A stretch of DNA of 64,000 nucleotides from DATBSK01 sp964501785 (GTDB lineage Bacteria; Actinomycetota; Acidimicrobiia; IMCC26256; PALSA-555): contig CAZCUD010000002.1 in assembly GCA_964501785.1 (NCBI GenBank), positions 124,001 to 188,000 on the forward strand, in the 5' to 3' direction. The notes beneath the pieces were generated by a model. The model was not told where the DNA came from. It worked only from the letters and a program-made list of their open reading frames with translations, and did no database searches. Shown in pieces: positions 24,182 to 32,372 of this stretch (the first letter of the stretch is position 1; every line of letters begins with the position of its first letter). Made by a program: the position numbers and the translations under genes.

Positions 24182-24682
24182 TCAACGGTGACGCTTGACC
24201 CCGCCGTAATGCATGCGGGTGTCGGCCATCGATGCGGCGCGCGCCGAGTCGTCGTTGATCACCGCGTCGACGACCTCACCGACGAACAGCGTGTGGGTCC
24301 CGAGGTCGAGGGTGTGGCGCACCACGCAGTCGACCCAGGCGATCGCCTCGTCGAACACCGGCGCCCCGGTCGTCGCGTCGTGCACCGCGCGCCCGTTGAG
24401 CGTCGAGCCGTCGTCGTCGGCCGGCTTCGAGAACTTCACGAAGACCTTGGTGTCGTCGGCGCTCCACAGGTTGACGGTGAACGAGCCGCCCTCGGCGATC
24501 AGGCGATGCGTGACCGCGGTGTTGTCGACGCCGATGCCGATGAGCACCGGCTCCATCGAGAGCTGGGTGATCCAGCTCGTCGTCATCGCGTTGCGAACGT
24601 CACCGGCGCGCGAGCCGACGAGCGCGAGCGCGTTGGGGATCTTCCAGGTGACTCGGTTGAGCAGCTCGTCGTCGACCGGCAC
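24182..24682 (-). CDS. Flavin reductase-like FMN-binding protein
   Basis: A 166-residue protein of the FMN-binding split-barrel (flavin reductase domain) family, starting GTG 24682 (VPVDDELLNRVTWKIPNAL). Family features are the early GSRAGDVRNAMTTSWITQLS strand-turn, in which the Met/Thr/Ser residues contact flavin phosphate; VLIGIGVDNTAVTHRLI; FTVNLWSADD; and the terminal dimer strand HTLFVGEVVDAVI. It probably reduces FMN/FAD with NAD(P)H for a partner monooxygenase, or acts as an F420/FMN-dependent enzyme. DUF2277 lies 4 nt upstream in the same operon. Confidence 0.82.
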   Translation of the reverse strand: MPVDDELLNRVTWKIPNALALVGSRAGDVRNAMTTSWITQLSMEPVLIGIGVDNTAVTHRLIAEGGSFTVNLWSADDTKVFVKFSKPADDDGSTLNGRAVHDATTGAPVFDEAIAWVDCVVRHTLDLGTHTLFVGEVVDAVINDDSARAASMADTRMHYGGVKRHR

Positions 24683-24686
24683 GCCG

Positions 24687-24965
24687 CTATCCGGGGAACG
24701 GCGCCAGGCCGAGCCGTTCGCGCACCTCGGGGCGACGGAGCGGCGGGACGGTGGGCGGCGGCTGCCGGCGGGCGGGCAGGCCGTCCAACAGATCGGCCGT
24801 GATCGTCGCGACCTGCATCGCGGCCGACTCCATGGCCTCGGCGACCTCGGGCCTCGGCTTGGTGATGCCCGAGACCTTGCGGATGAACTGGCGCGCCGCG
24901 GCCTCGATCTCCTCCTGCGTCGCCGGAGGCTCGAGACCACGGAGCTCGGTGATGTTGCGGCACAT
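24687..24965 (-). CDS. DUF2277 family protein
   Basis: A 92-residue protein from ATG 24965. The opening MCRNITELRGLEPPATQEEI followed by EAAARQFIRKVSG is the signature of DUF2277, a small family with a conserved N-terminal Cys-Arg-Asn and an internal helical stretch. The function of the family is unknown. The start is fixed by a TAGCCT -10 box ending 7 nt before the ATG and by the absence of a Shine-Dalgarno, which points to a leaderless mRNA. It forms an operon with the flavin reductase gene and diverges from the DUF427 gene. Confidence 0.88.
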   Translation of the reverse strand: MCRNITELRGLEPPATQEEIEAAARQFIRKVSGITKPRPEVAEAMESAAMQVATITADLLDGLPARRQPPPTVPPLRRPEVRERLGLAPFPG

Positions 24966-24972
24966 GCGGGCC

Positions 24973-24978
24973 AGGCTA
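24973..24978 (-). promoter_or_regulatory. Leaderless -10 box for DUF2277
   Basis: Read on the minus strand: TAGCCT, then a 7-nt spacer, then ATG at 24965. It is back to back with the plus-strand box at 24986, so the two divergent promoters must compete or be co-regulated. Confidence 0.6.
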
Positions 24979-24985
24979 CGGCCTC

Positions 24986-24991
24986 TACGCT
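24986..24991 (+). promoter_or_regulatory. Leaderless -10 box for DUF427 gene
   Basis: TACGCT, a 7-nt spacer, then the GTG start at 24999. The spacer contains GGAG but too close to the start to be a normal ribosome site. Confidence 0.6.
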
Positions 24992-24998
24992 GGAGCCC

Positions 24999-25388
24999 GT
25001 GCAGGGCCACGGGATCGAGCTGCGTGACGACCGACGGCTCGTCGAGGTCGTCGTCGGGGGCGTCCTCGTCGCATCGTCCACCAGCACCCTCACCCTCCAC
25101 GAGACAGGCCTCCCCCCGCGCCACTACTTCCCCGCCGCCGACGTGCGGATGGAGCACCTCGAGCCGACGCCGACCGAGACGGTGTGCCCGTTCAAGGGCC
25201 AGGCTCGCTACTGGAACGTGCGGGTCGGCGACGAGGAGCACCGCGACCTCGCGTGGTCGTACCCGACGCCGATCGACGGGGTGGAGCCGATCGAGGGGCG
25301 GATCTGCTTCTACGCCGAGCGCGCCGATCACTTGATCGACGGTGAGCTGCTCGAGCGCCCGGTCACGCCCTGGTCACCCAGCTCCTGA
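24999..25388 (+). CDS. DUF427 family protein
   Basis: A 129-residue protein starting GTG 24999. DUF427 features are clear: the strand pair VEVVVGGVLVASSTSTLTLHE, PPRHYFPAADVRMEHLEPTPTETVCPFKGQARYW, and EEHRDLAWSYPTPIDGVEPIEGRICFYAE. The conserved Cys in CPFKG and the YW pair are family hallmarks of a compact beta fold. The biochemical role is unknown. The gene lies in a two-gene operon with the unknown gene at 25390, one base after its stop. Confidence 0.9.
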   Translation: MQGHGIELRDDRRLVEVVVGGVLVASSTSTLTLHETGLPPRHYFPAADVRMEHLEPTPTETVCPFKGQARYWNVRVGDEEHRDLAWSYPTPIDGVEPIEGRICFYAERADHLIDGELLERPVTPWSPSS

Positions 25389-25389
25389 C

Positions 25390-26601
25390 ATGGCGCGGGT
25401 CAGGCCCGCCGCGGGACCGCAACCCGACGGTCCCGCCGTCGATCGTGCCGATGCGGCCGAGCAGCGCGCCTCCGAGCGCGAGACCCTGGCCCAGAAGGCC
25501 GCGTGGCTGCGCGCCCAGGCCGACACGGTCGCGACGGTCGAGCCTCGGCTGCGCAACGCGGTCGACGCGGCCGCGAAGGCGAGCACCCAGCCGACGGCGG
25601 GCGAGCTGCGCTCGCTCGGTGAGACCGCGCGACGGGCGATCGCGTCCGCCCGTGAGGCCGTCGAGCACCTCGCGAGCGATCTCGAGCACACCGCGACCCG
25701 GCCACGTTCGGACGACGATCCAGCCGGGCCGACACCGCTCGCCCGCGCGTCCGACGACGACGGGGTGGCGCCGTCGTTCGCCGAGGTCGTTCGGCTCGTC
25801 GATGACGTGGCCGGAGACCTCCCAGGTGACAGCGCGCGCCGGTGTCGGGCCCGGCTCCCGAAGGCGAGCCCGTCGGAGCTCACCCTGCTGGCCGATCTGG
25901 TCGACACCGGCCTGACCCACGACCAGCTCCTCCGTCTCCTGGAAGGCGGTCACCTGCTGCTGCCGGGCCATCACCTCCTGAAGCGTTGGCGCCGCCTTCC
26001 CGGGGTGAAGCCGCGCACCTCGAGCCACTACCACCCGGACGACCGGCGGATCGGTCGAGGCCCCGAGTGGGTCGAGGCGGCGCGAGCACGCCTGGACGAT
26101 GCGCACGCACACCCGATCTACGGACAGCAGTACGGCCTCAAGGGCCGGTTCGTCCACGAGGCGCTCTTCGGACCTGGACCTCATCACACGACGTTCGTGC
26201 AGCTCGAGCGGGCCGCGCCGTCGAAGCTGCATCTGGTCCGCCACATCGCCGACTGGGTGCGCTACCGCCTGACGCGACGCAACCAGGGCCCCTACGGTTC
26301 GTCGCTGGACACCGATCACCACCCGATGCGCGGGGTCGTCTGGTGGAAGCCGGCGAAGCGGTCGGCTCCGGCCCAGCGGCTCGACGCGAGCGCCCACGAG
26401 GTCGACGATCTCGTCGGTGAGCTCCTCGACGTCGGGAAGCAGCTCGATGCGCAGGGGCGCCTGCGGTCCATGGTGTGGCGGGGTCCGACGAGCGCGCCCT
26501 TCGACGAAGCAGTGGACGGTGCGATCGCCGACCTGACACGAGCGGCCGCGGCAACCGGTGCGTTCGGCGCGCGTGTTCGTCGCGAGGCACGCGCCGCGTG
26601 A
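25390..26601 (+). CDS. Large hypothetical protein, helical N-terminus and His-rich core
   Basis: A 403-residue protein from ATG 25390, which starts one base after the DUF427 stop. Residues about 20-110 form an Ala/Arg/Glu-rich coiled coil (ERETLAQKAAWLRAQADTVA). A linker follows, then residues about 170-330 form a basic domain rich in His and Trp (LLLPGHHLLKRWRRLPG, SSHYHPDDRRIGRG, DAHAHPIYGQQYGLKG, SLDTDHHPMRG). The last 70 residues are helical. I do not recognise the family. The clustered histidines could bind metal or mark a nuclease-like site, but no known signature is present. Confidence 0.7.
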   Translation: MARVRPAAGPQPDGPAVDRADAAEQRASERETLAQKAAWLRAQADTVATVEPRLRNAVDAAAKASTQPTAGELRSLGETARRAIASAREAVEHLASDLEHTATRPRSDDDPAGPTPLARASDDDGVAPSFAEVVRLVDDVAGDLPGDSARRCRARLPKASPSELTLLADLVDTGLTHDQLLRLLEGGHLLLPGHHLLKRWRRLPGVKPRTSSHYHPDDRRIGRGPEWVEAARARLDDAHAHPIYGQQYGLKGRFVHEALFGPGPHHTTFVQLERAAPSKLHLVRHIADWVRYRLTRRNQGPYGSSLDTDHHPMRGVVWWKPAKRSAPAQRLDASAHEVDDLVGELLDVGKQLDAQGRLRSMVWRGPTSAPFDEAVDGAIADLTRAAAATGAFGARVRREARAA

Positions 26602-26610
26602 CCGCCCGAC

Positions 26611-26636
26611 GTTTCAGCGCCGCTCGACCCGGGCAG
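26611..26636 (+). promoter_or_regulatory. SigB/SigF-type promoter for the GPGG membrane protein
   Basis: GTTT at 26611-26614, a 16-nt spacer, GGGCAG at 26631-26636, then 10 nt to the ATG at 26647. This matches the GTTT-N14-17-GGGTA pattern of actinobacterial stress sigma factors with a C in place of T. It is the same layout as the box before the gene at 28101. Confidence 0.5.
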
Positions 26637-26646
26637 GGTCCAGCAC

Positions 26647-26790
26647 ATGGAATTCATCCTCTGGCTGATCGCTGTCGCGCTCGTGATCTTCGGGATCGTG
26701 ACGCTGTTCCGAGGAGCGCTCGCGTACGGCGTCGTGCTCATCGTGGTCGGGTTGCTCGTCGGCCCTGGTGGCGTCAGCGTCTTCACCTGA
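26647..26790 (+). CDS. Small GPGG-motif membrane protein
   Basis: A 47-residue protein (start MEFILWLIAVALVIFGIV, end VGPGGVSVFT) with two transmembrane helices separated by FRGALAYG. Tiny proteins with this exact architecture, ending in GPGG-S-hydrophobic-T, are widespread in Actinobacteria. Their function is unknown. Its start is supported by the stress-type promoter that ends 10 nt upstream and by the strong family pattern over the whole length. It lies alone between the unknown gene and LtrA. Confidence 0.8.
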   Translation: MEFILWLIAVALVIFGIVTLFRGALAYGVVLIVVGLLVGPGGVSVFT

Positions 26791-26845
26791 CGTAGCGCAG
26801 CCGATTCCGTCATTGACCGGCGCGTGTGCAGGTAACAATGCCGGG

Positions 26846-28063
26846 ATGGCGGACAGCACGTCTCCACGACGACGCATCCCGCGGATCGCCGCGGAGATGC
26901 GCGAGGCCGAGACCGTCAAGCCGCTCGAGCTCTTCTTCGACCTCGCCTACGTCCTCATCTTCACCCAGTGCACCGCGCTCATGGCCGCGGACCCGACGTG
27001 GGGCGGCATCGGGCAAGGCGTGCTCGTGCTGGCCGTGGTGTGGTGGTCGTGGGTCGGCTACGCCTGGCTGACCAGCGTCATCGACCCCGAGGAGGGTGCG
27101 GTTCGCATCGTGATGTTCGTCGCGATGGCCGCTTCGCTCGTCGCTGCGCTGTGCGTCCCGGACGTCTTCGGCGATCGGGCGATCGAGTTCGCCATCGCAT
27201 ACGGCGTCCTGCGCGCCGCCCACATCGCGCTGTTCGTCATCGCCAGCCGCGACGACCCCGAGCTGCGGCGCTCGGTCCTCGGCCTCGCGCTCAGCACCAC
27301 CCTCGGGGTCGGGATGATCTTCGGTGCCGCGTTCCTCGACAGCCCCGCCCAGGAGCTCGTCTGGCTCGCTGCGGTGATCTTCGACAGCGGAGCCCCGCTC
27401 GTCATCGACCCGAGAGGCTGGCGCCTCCGACCAAGGCACTTCGCGGAGCGCCACAACCTCGTGATCATCCTCGCGCTCGGTGAGTCGATCGTCGCGCTCG
27501 GCATCGGAGCCCAAGCGGCCCTCTCCACCGGAGTCATCCTCACGGCGGTGCTCGGGATCGGACTGGCATCGGCCCTCTGGTGGATCTACTTCGACGTGGT
27601 CGCGCTCATCACCGAGCACCGTTTCGTGCACGCCGACGACGTCCTGACCCGCAACCGCCTCGCGCGCGACTCGTACTCGTACCTGCACTTCCCCATGGTC
27701 GCCGGCATCGTGCTGGCCGCACTGGCGCTCGAAGCGACGATCTCGCACCCCGATCATCCCCTCCCGGTGGAGGAGGCGTTCGCGCTCCTGGGGGGCGTCG
27801 CCATCTACCTGCTCGGGCACGTGGCACTCCGCTGGCGCAACGCGCGCACCATCAACCGTCAGCGGTTGGTGCTCTCGCTCCTCTTGTTCGCGCTGATCCC
27901 CGCGGCGACCGAGGTCAGCTCGCTCACGACGCTCGTTGCGGTGAACGTGCTGCTCTGGCTGATGATCGCGTTCGAGACGTCACGCTACGGGGAGGGTCGC
28001 TATCGGCTCCGCCACGGCCTCGAGCCCGACGGTGACGACGCGGCGGCGGGAGCCCAGACCTAG
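26846..28063 (+). CDS. Low temperature requirement A (LtrA) family membrane protein
   Basis: A 405-residue integral membrane protein. The hallmark opening KPLELFFDLAYVLIFTQCTALM at residues 30-51 defines the LtrA family (named from Listeria). It is followed by about ten hydrophobic helices and the central FAERHNLVIILALGESIVALGIG motif with its conserved His, Glu and Ser. The cellular role is not established; the name comes from a cold-growth phenotype. ATG 26846 is preceded by TAACAAT six to seven bases upstream, so the message may be leaderless. It continues into the stress-type promoter of the next gene at its stop codon. Confidence 0.88.
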   Translation: MADSTSPRRRIPRIAAEMREAETVKPLELFFDLAYVLIFTQCTALMAADPTWGGIGQGVLVLAVVWWSWVGYAWLTSVIDPEEGAVRIVMFVAMAASLVAALCVPDVFGDRAIEFAIAYGVLRAAHIALFVIASRDDPELRRSVLGLALSTTLGVGMIFGAAFLDSPAQELVWLAAVIFDSGAPLVIDPRGWRLRPRHFAERHNLVIILALGESIVALGIGAQAALSTGVILTAVLGIGLASALWWIYFDVVALITEHRFVHADDVLTRNRLARDSYSYLHFPMVAGIVLAALALEATISHPDHPLPVEEAFALLGGVAIYLLGHVALRWRNARTINRQRLVLSLLLFALIPAATEVSSLTTLVAVNVLLWLMIAFETSRYGEGRYRLRHGLEPDGDDAAAGAQT

Positions 28064-28089
28064 GTTTGCCGCCCCAACGCCCCGGGCAA
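28064..28089 (+). promoter_or_regulatory. SigB/SigF-type promoter for DUF6766 gene
   Basis: GTTT at 28064-28067, a 16-nt spacer, GGGCAA at 28084-28089, then 11 nt to the ATG at 28101. The spacing and distance to the start are almost identical to the promoter at 26611. Confidence 0.55.
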
Positions 28090-28100
28090 GGTGCTCGGCT

Positions 28101-28601
28101 ATGAGCATCGGTGAGTTCGGCACCCTGCTCCTGGTCGTGCTCGGTCTCGGATCGTTGCTGTTCGTCATCGGTTCGATGTTCCGCAGCATGCGCAACGAAC
28201 GACGGTCCGGGCAGAGCCTGTGGCGGCAGTTCGGCCTCGGCATCGCGCTCATGGTTCTGTTCTTCGCGACCTGGGCTGGGCAGGCCATCGCAGAGTGGCA
28301 GGTCTTCACCGACGAGCAGCACGAGCTCGGTCGATCTGCCGGCGTCGCCGACTTCGTCAGCGTCTTCGCCCAGTCGACCCTCGAGAACTGGCAGTCGGAG
28401 TTCCTGCAGCTGTTCGCGTTCGTCTCGCTCGCGGCGCTCTACGTGTACCGGGGCAGCGCGGAGTCGAAGGACTCCGACGAGAAGATGGCGGCTGCGCTGC
28501 GCCGCATCGAGGAACGGCTCGGCACCCTCCCCGACGAGGCACCGGACGAGCACGGCGCGCAGCACAAGCTGCCGGACGTGGAGGACGTGTACGGCGAGTA
28601 G
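28101..28601 (+). CDS. DUF6766-like membrane protein
   Basis: A 166-residue protein from ATG 28101. It has an N-terminal membrane helix (FGTLLLVVLGLGSLLFVIG), then SMRNERRSGQSLWRQFGLGIALMVLFFATWAGQAIAEW. A periplasmic-facing loop follows with VADFVSVFAQSTLENWQSEFLQ, and then a third helix (LFAFVSLAALYVYRG). The order and the QSEFLQLF motif match the DUF6766 family. The C-terminal 40 residues are charged and cytoplasmic. Function unknown. The stress-type promoter suggests expression in stationary phase or under osmotic stress. Confidence 0.75.
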   Translation: MSIGEFGTLLLVVLGLGSLLFVIGSMFRSMRNERRSGQSLWRQFGLGIALMVLFFATWAGQAIAEWQVFTDEQHELGRSAGVADFVSVFAQSTLENWQSEFLQLFAFVSLAALYVYRGSAESKDSDEKMAAALRRIEERLGTLPDEAPDEHGAQHKLPDVEDVYGE

Positions 28602-28604
28602 ACC

Positions 28605-28624
28605 GGCGATGCCGTGGCGTCGCC
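28605..28624. terminator. Hairpin between convergent genes
   Basis: GGCGA pairs with TCGCC and an inner GCC with GGC, around a 2-nt loop, in the 30-nt gap between the convergent genes ending at 28601 and 28632. A stretch of AAAGGG follows. It could serve both strands, but stability is modest. Confidence 0.4.
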
Positions 28625-28631
28625 GAAAGGG

Positions 28632-29837
28632 TCAGGCCGCCTTCTCGAGGATGTGCACCCCGCACGCCGAGCCGAGGCCGATGACGTGCGCGAGTCCGAC
28701 CTGGGCGCCCTCGATCTGCCGGTCACCCGCCTCGCCGCGGAGGTGGGTGGCGACCTCCCACACGTTGGCGATCCCGGTGGCCGCGATGGGGTGCCCCTTC
28801 GACTCGAGCCCACCCGAGACGTTGACCGGCGTCGTGCCGTCACGCCACGTCGCGCCCGACTCGAAGAAGTCGGTCGCGCCTCCCGGCTCGCAGAGCTTCA
28901 GGTTGTCGTAGTGCACGAGCTCGGCGGTCGCGAAGCAGTCGTGGAGCTCGACCAGGTCGAGGTCGGCGGGGCCGACGCCCGCCTGCTCGTAGGCCTGCTC
29001 CGCCGCGTTGCGAGTCAGCGTGTTGACGTCGGGCAGCACCTGGCACGCTTCCTGCCACGGATCGGTCGTGAGGATCGAGGCCGACACCTTGACCGCGCGC
29101 TTGCGCTGCTCGGCGGACAGCTTCTTCAGCGCAGAGTCGCTCACCACGACCGCAGCTGCCGCGCCGTCGCAGTTGGCCGAGCACATCGGTCGCGTGTTCG
29201 GGTAGGCGATCATGACGTCGTTCATGATCTCCTCGGCCGACATCTTCTTCTGGTAGGCCGCGAGCGGGTTCAGCGTGGAGTGCGAGTGGTTCTTCTCGCT
29301 GATGCGCGCGAAGAGCTCGAAGGGCGCGTCGGCGTACTGGTGCTCGTAGAGGTACTGCATCCCGACCTGCGCGAAGACCCCGGGCATCGTCTCGGTACCG
29401 ATGCGTCCGTCGACCGGCGCGACCGCGCCGTAGCGTCCCGACGGCGTGTAGACGTTGTCGTCGCTCTTGCGGCCACCGCCCGCCAGGAGGCCGGCGCCGG
29501 CGAGCTTCTCGACGCCGACGGCGAGGCCGTAGTCGGTCTCCCCCGCCTTCACCGCCATGATCGCGGTGCGCAGCGCGGTCGCCCCGGTCGCGCAGGCGTT
29601 CGACACGTTGTAGACGGGGATGCCGGTCTGACCGATCTGCTTCTGGATCGCCTGCCCGATCGGCAGCGCACCGCCCATGAGGTTCCCCGCCGCGAGGATG
29701 CCCATGTCGCGCATCGAGACGCCGGCGTCTTCGAGTGCCGCCATCGCGGCCTCGGACGCGAGGTCGACGGTGTCCTTGTCGGGGTGCTTCCCGAACTTGG
29801 TCATGTAGATGCCGAGGATCCAGACGTTCTCAGCCAC
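28632..29837 (-). CDS. Thiolase family protein (lipid-transfer / acetyl-CoA acyltransferase type)
   Basis: A 401-residue thiolase-fold enzyme of the SCP-x/non-specific lipid transfer type. The GTG start at 29837 follows a GAGGAGGAAG site. The acylated cysteine is C82 (SNACATGA). The downstream histidine lies in VELHDCFA, and the GHP motif lies in GGLESKGHPIAATG. The C-terminal GLGSACGVHIL strand carries the last active-site Cys. Such enzymes split or form acyl-CoA beta-keto esters, often with a DUF35 partner; the next gene is exactly that. Substrate chain length cannot be read. It starts the minus-strand lipid cluster. Confidence 0.88.
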   Translation of the reverse strand: MAENVWILGIYMTKFGKHPDKDTVDLASEAAMAALEDAGVSMRDMGILAAGNLMGGALPIGQAIQKQIGQTGIPVYNVSNACATGATALRTAIMAVKAGETDYGLAVGVEKLAGAGLLAGGGRKSDDNVYTPSGRYGAVAPVDGRIGTETMPGVFAQVGMQYLYEHQYADAPFELFARISEKNHSHSTLNPLAAYQKKMSAEEIMNDVMIAYPNTRPMCSANCDGAAAAVVVSDSALKKLSAEQRKRAVKVSASILTTDPWQEACQVLPDVNTLTRNAAEQAYEQAGVGPADLDLVELHDCFATAELVHYDNLKLCEPGGATDFFESGATWRDGTTPVNVSGGLESKGHPIAATGIANVWEVATHLRGEAGDRQIEGAQVGLAHVIGLGSACGVHILEKAA

Positions 29838-29884
29838 GATGCCTCTTCCTCCTCGCCGCGCTCAGCAGGCTCGATGCAGCGCGC

Positions 29885-30277
29885 TCAGCGCGGCTCGAAG
29901 CCGAAGCCGATCGCCTCGGTGCCTTCGTCGTCGGTGCCGACCACGTACGTGGCCAGCTTGACCTTCATGCCGAGCTTGACGCGCTCGGGATCGGGGTCGG
30001 TGTTGATCACGTTGGCCCGCACGCTCGTGCCGTCGCAGTCGATGACGCCCGCCACGAACGGGACCGGGATGCCGGGCGCCGCGAACGACACGATCGTGAA
30101 CGACTCCAGCACGCCGTCGGTCGCGACGTCGACGTCCTTGAAGTCGGTCTTGAAGCACGAGGCGCACGCGTTGCGGCGATCGAAGAACCTCGCCCCGCAG
30201 CCCGTGCACTCGTGTGCGACGAGATGGGGCTCGGGCTCGAGCGCCAGGTAGTCGACCAGAGGGATCTGCTTCGCCAT
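29885..30277 (-). CDS. Zinc-ribbon / OB-fold (DUF35) acyl-CoA-associated protein
   Basis: A 130-residue protein with a rubredoxin-like zinc ribbon at residues 24-42 (CTGCGARFFDRRNACASCF) and a C-terminal OB fold (residues about 55-125, VLESFTIVSFAAPGIPVPFV). This is the DUF35 family, partner of thiolases and HMG-CoA synthase-like enzymes, where it helps channel acyl-CoA. It lies 47 nt upstream of the thiolase gene and should be co-transcribed. The stop codon of the desaturase gene directly abuts its ATG. Confidence 0.9.
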   Translation of the reverse strand: MAKQIPLVDYLALEPEPHLVAHECTGCGARFFDRRNACASCFKTDFKDVDVATDGVLESFTIVSFAAPGIPVPFVAGVIDCDGTSVRANVINTDPDPERVKLGMKVKLATYVVGTDDEGTEAIGFGFEPR

Positions 30278-31351
30278 CTAACGGATGGTACCGGCCGCGC
30301 CCGCCAGCGTGGCCCGGCTGCGCCGTCGGTCCCCCCAGCCCACGAGGCGCCCGCGCTCCTCGTCCCACACCTTCAGCCGCATCGCTCGCAGACCGTCCTT
30401 GATCGAACGGCGCGGCACCGACCGGAACACGTCGTGCTCGTCGTGCGTCCGTTGGAGGTAGTAGTTGGGGACCTTCGGATCGAGGTGGTGCACGTGGTGG
30501 TAGCCGATGCTCCCACTGAAGAACTGGAGCACCTTCGGGAGGGCCAGGAACGAGCTGCCGCGCAGGCCGGCATCCGTGAAGCTCCACTCGTCCGAGCGGC
30601 GCCAGTAGGTGTCCTCGAACTGGTGCTGCACGTAGAAGAGCCAGATCCCGGCGCCACCGGCGAGGAACACGAGGGGCATCTCGACGAGCAGGAACTCCTG
30701 CCAGCCCAGCCACCAACAGAGACCGCCCACGAGCAGGGCGAGGGCGATGTTGGTGGTGATCACGCTGCGCTTGATGCGCGGCCGCATCGAGCGCTTCACG
30801 AACCGCGGCTCGATGAGCATCCCCCACAGCGGCCCGAGCCCGAACATGATCACCGGGTTGCGGAACATGCGGTAGCCGAGTCGCCCACCCCACGACTTCG
30901 CCTCGTACTCCTCGAGCGTGATCGTCGGCACGTCGCCGGCGCCGCGCCGGTCGAGGTCGCCGGCAGTGGCATGGTGCATCGTGTGGTCGTAGCGCCACCG
31001 TGCGAACGGCGTCGCGACCAGCAGTGCAAGCGCGGATCCCACCCAAGCGTTCGCGCGCTTGCTCGCGAACAGCGAGCCGTGCGTGCAGTCGTGGAACATG
31101 ATGTAGGTGCGAACCAAGAAGCCTGCGCACGGGATCGCGAGCGCGAGCGTCAACAGGTAGGAGACGTCGAGGGCCAGGTACATCGCCGCCCAGAGCGCGA
31201 GGAAGGGCACGACCGACGTGCCGAGCGCCAGGAGGCTGCGTCCGAGGTTGGACCGTGGAAAGCGATCCTCACCCACGGCATCGCCGGTCCCCGATCCTCC
31301 GTCGTCGGCGGACACGTCGGCGCGCGGCGGGTCCAATAGGGCTGAGGTCAC
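30278..31351 (-). CDS. Fatty acid desaturase, membrane di-iron family
   Basis: A 357-residue integral membrane desaturase. Three histidine boxes are present: HDCTHG (about residue 87), HHAT in YDHTMHHATAGD (about 124), and HHVHHLDPKVPNYYLQRTH (about 290). They bind the di-iron centre. Four hydrophobic segments surround them. It would introduce double bonds into membrane acyl chains with O2 and electrons from a ferredoxin-type donor. The start is GTG 31351; a TAGGGT -10 box read on the minus strand near 31398-31403 could drive it. The first 30 residues are Asp/Gly-rich and probably disordered. Confidence 0.9.
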   Translation of the reverse strand: MTSALLDPPRADVSADDGGSGTGDAVGEDRFPRSNLGRSLLALGTSVVPFLALWAAMYLALDVSYLLTLALAIPCAGFLVRTYIMFHDCTHGSLFASKRANAWVGSALALLVATPFARWRYDHTMHHATAGDLDRRGAGDVPTITLEEYEAKSWGGRLGYRMFRNPVIMFGLGPLWGMLIEPRFVKRSMRPRIKRSVITTNIALALLVGGLCWWLGWQEFLLVEMPLVFLAGGAGIWLFYVQHQFEDTYWRRSDEWSFTDAGLRGSSFLALPKVLQFFSGSIGYHHVHHLDPKVPNYYLQRTHDEHDVFRSVPRRSIKDGLRAMRLKVWDEERGRLVGWGDRRRSRATLAGAAGTIR

Positions 31352-31460
31352 GGGGCGTCCTCGGGGCTCGAGGGGGCGATGGAGCGAGTTCGGTCACCCT
31401 AACCGCGCGGCGGCGAAGATGGTGGACGGGGCCAGGGTGCAGTTCAGGTGCCGCTCAGGT

Positions 31461-32360
31461 TCAGCGCTTCTCGAAGACCATCCGGTGGTGGTCGAGGAGC
31501 TCGCGCTCGAAGCAGACGCTGTTGGGGCTGACACCAGAGGTGAAGGCGAGGCGGAAGTCGCGACTGGTGAGGTACCTCGGCACCAGTCGGACCTTGAGCA
31601 TCGTCTTCTTGAAGCTCGGCTCGGCGAAGCGCTTGCGCCACTGCTTGATGGTCTCGATGTAGTCGAGACGGCCGCTCTCGCTCGAGACGAGTCGGAAGTG
31701 CGGCTCGGCGGTGCGCACGATCTGCTCCTCACCGAACGGCAGGCACGATCCGGGGAACTGGTGCCCGAGCAGCGCCAGGTACCACGCGTCGGAGTCGCGG
31801 GGCGCGTCGATGTCGACCTCGTCGATCGGGATCATGTTGCGCCCGAACACCATCGTCTGCAGGTAGAAGCGCCCCTGGTCGGGCAGCAGCCCCGCGACGT
31901 TCTCGAAGAGCCGGCCGTAGATCTGCTCCTGCTCCCCCCGCTCGTACTCCTCGGGGGAGCAGAAGTGCTCGAAGGCACCCAGGCTCACGACCGCGTCGAA
32001 GCCGCCGAAGGAGTCGATCGTGACCTCCCGGGCGTCGAGCAGACGGGCATCGAGGCCATTGCTGCGGCACGACTCGAGCTGCGCGGTGGAGAGCGTCACA
32101 CCGACGCCGGTGCCGCCGCGGCGACGCACGACGTCGAGCATGGGACCCCAGCCACAGCCGAGGTCGAGGACGCGCCGATCGGGACCGATCCCCACCTGCT
32201 CCGACACGAAGTCGTGCTTGCGAGCCTGGGCCTCCTCGAGCGTCAGCGAGAAGTCACCGTCGTACTTCGCGCCACTGAAGTCGGCCATCTCGCCCAGGCT
32301 CAGCCGGAAGATCCGGTCGATGAGCGAGTAGGTGAAGTCGAGGTCCTTGCGGTCAGCCAT
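31461..32360 (-). CDS. Cyclopropane-fatty-acid synthase-like SAM methyltransferase
   Basis: A 299-residue methyltransferase of the Cfa/MmaA type. The SAM-binding motif I is VLDLGCGWGPM (about residues 64-74), followed by GVTLSTAQLESCR. The AFEHF motif and the LPDQGRFYLQTM strand are typical of the class, as is the C-terminal GRLDYIETIKQWRKRF helix. It should methylate or cyclopropanate unsaturated acyl chains, which makes sense beside the desaturase. The bicarbonate-binding Glu/His pattern of true Cfa cannot be confirmed by eye, so other lipid methylations remain possible. Confidence 0.87.
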   Translation of the reverse strand: MADRKDLDFTYSLIDRIFRLSLGEMADFSGAKYDGDFSLTLEEAQARKHDFVSEQVGIGPDRRVLDLGCGWGPMLDVVRRRGGTGVGVTLSTAQLESCRSNGLDARLLDAREVTIDSFGGFDAVVSLGAFEHFCSPEEYERGEQEQIYGRLFENVAGLLPDQGRFYLQTMVFGRNMIPIDEVDIDAPRDSDAWYLALLGHQFPGSCLPFGEEQIVRTAEPHFRLVSSESGRLDYIETIKQWRKRFAEPSFKKTMLKVRLVPRYLTSRDFRLAFTSGVSPNSVCFERELLDHHRMVFEKR

Positions 32361-32372
32361 GGAGGTCGGACG

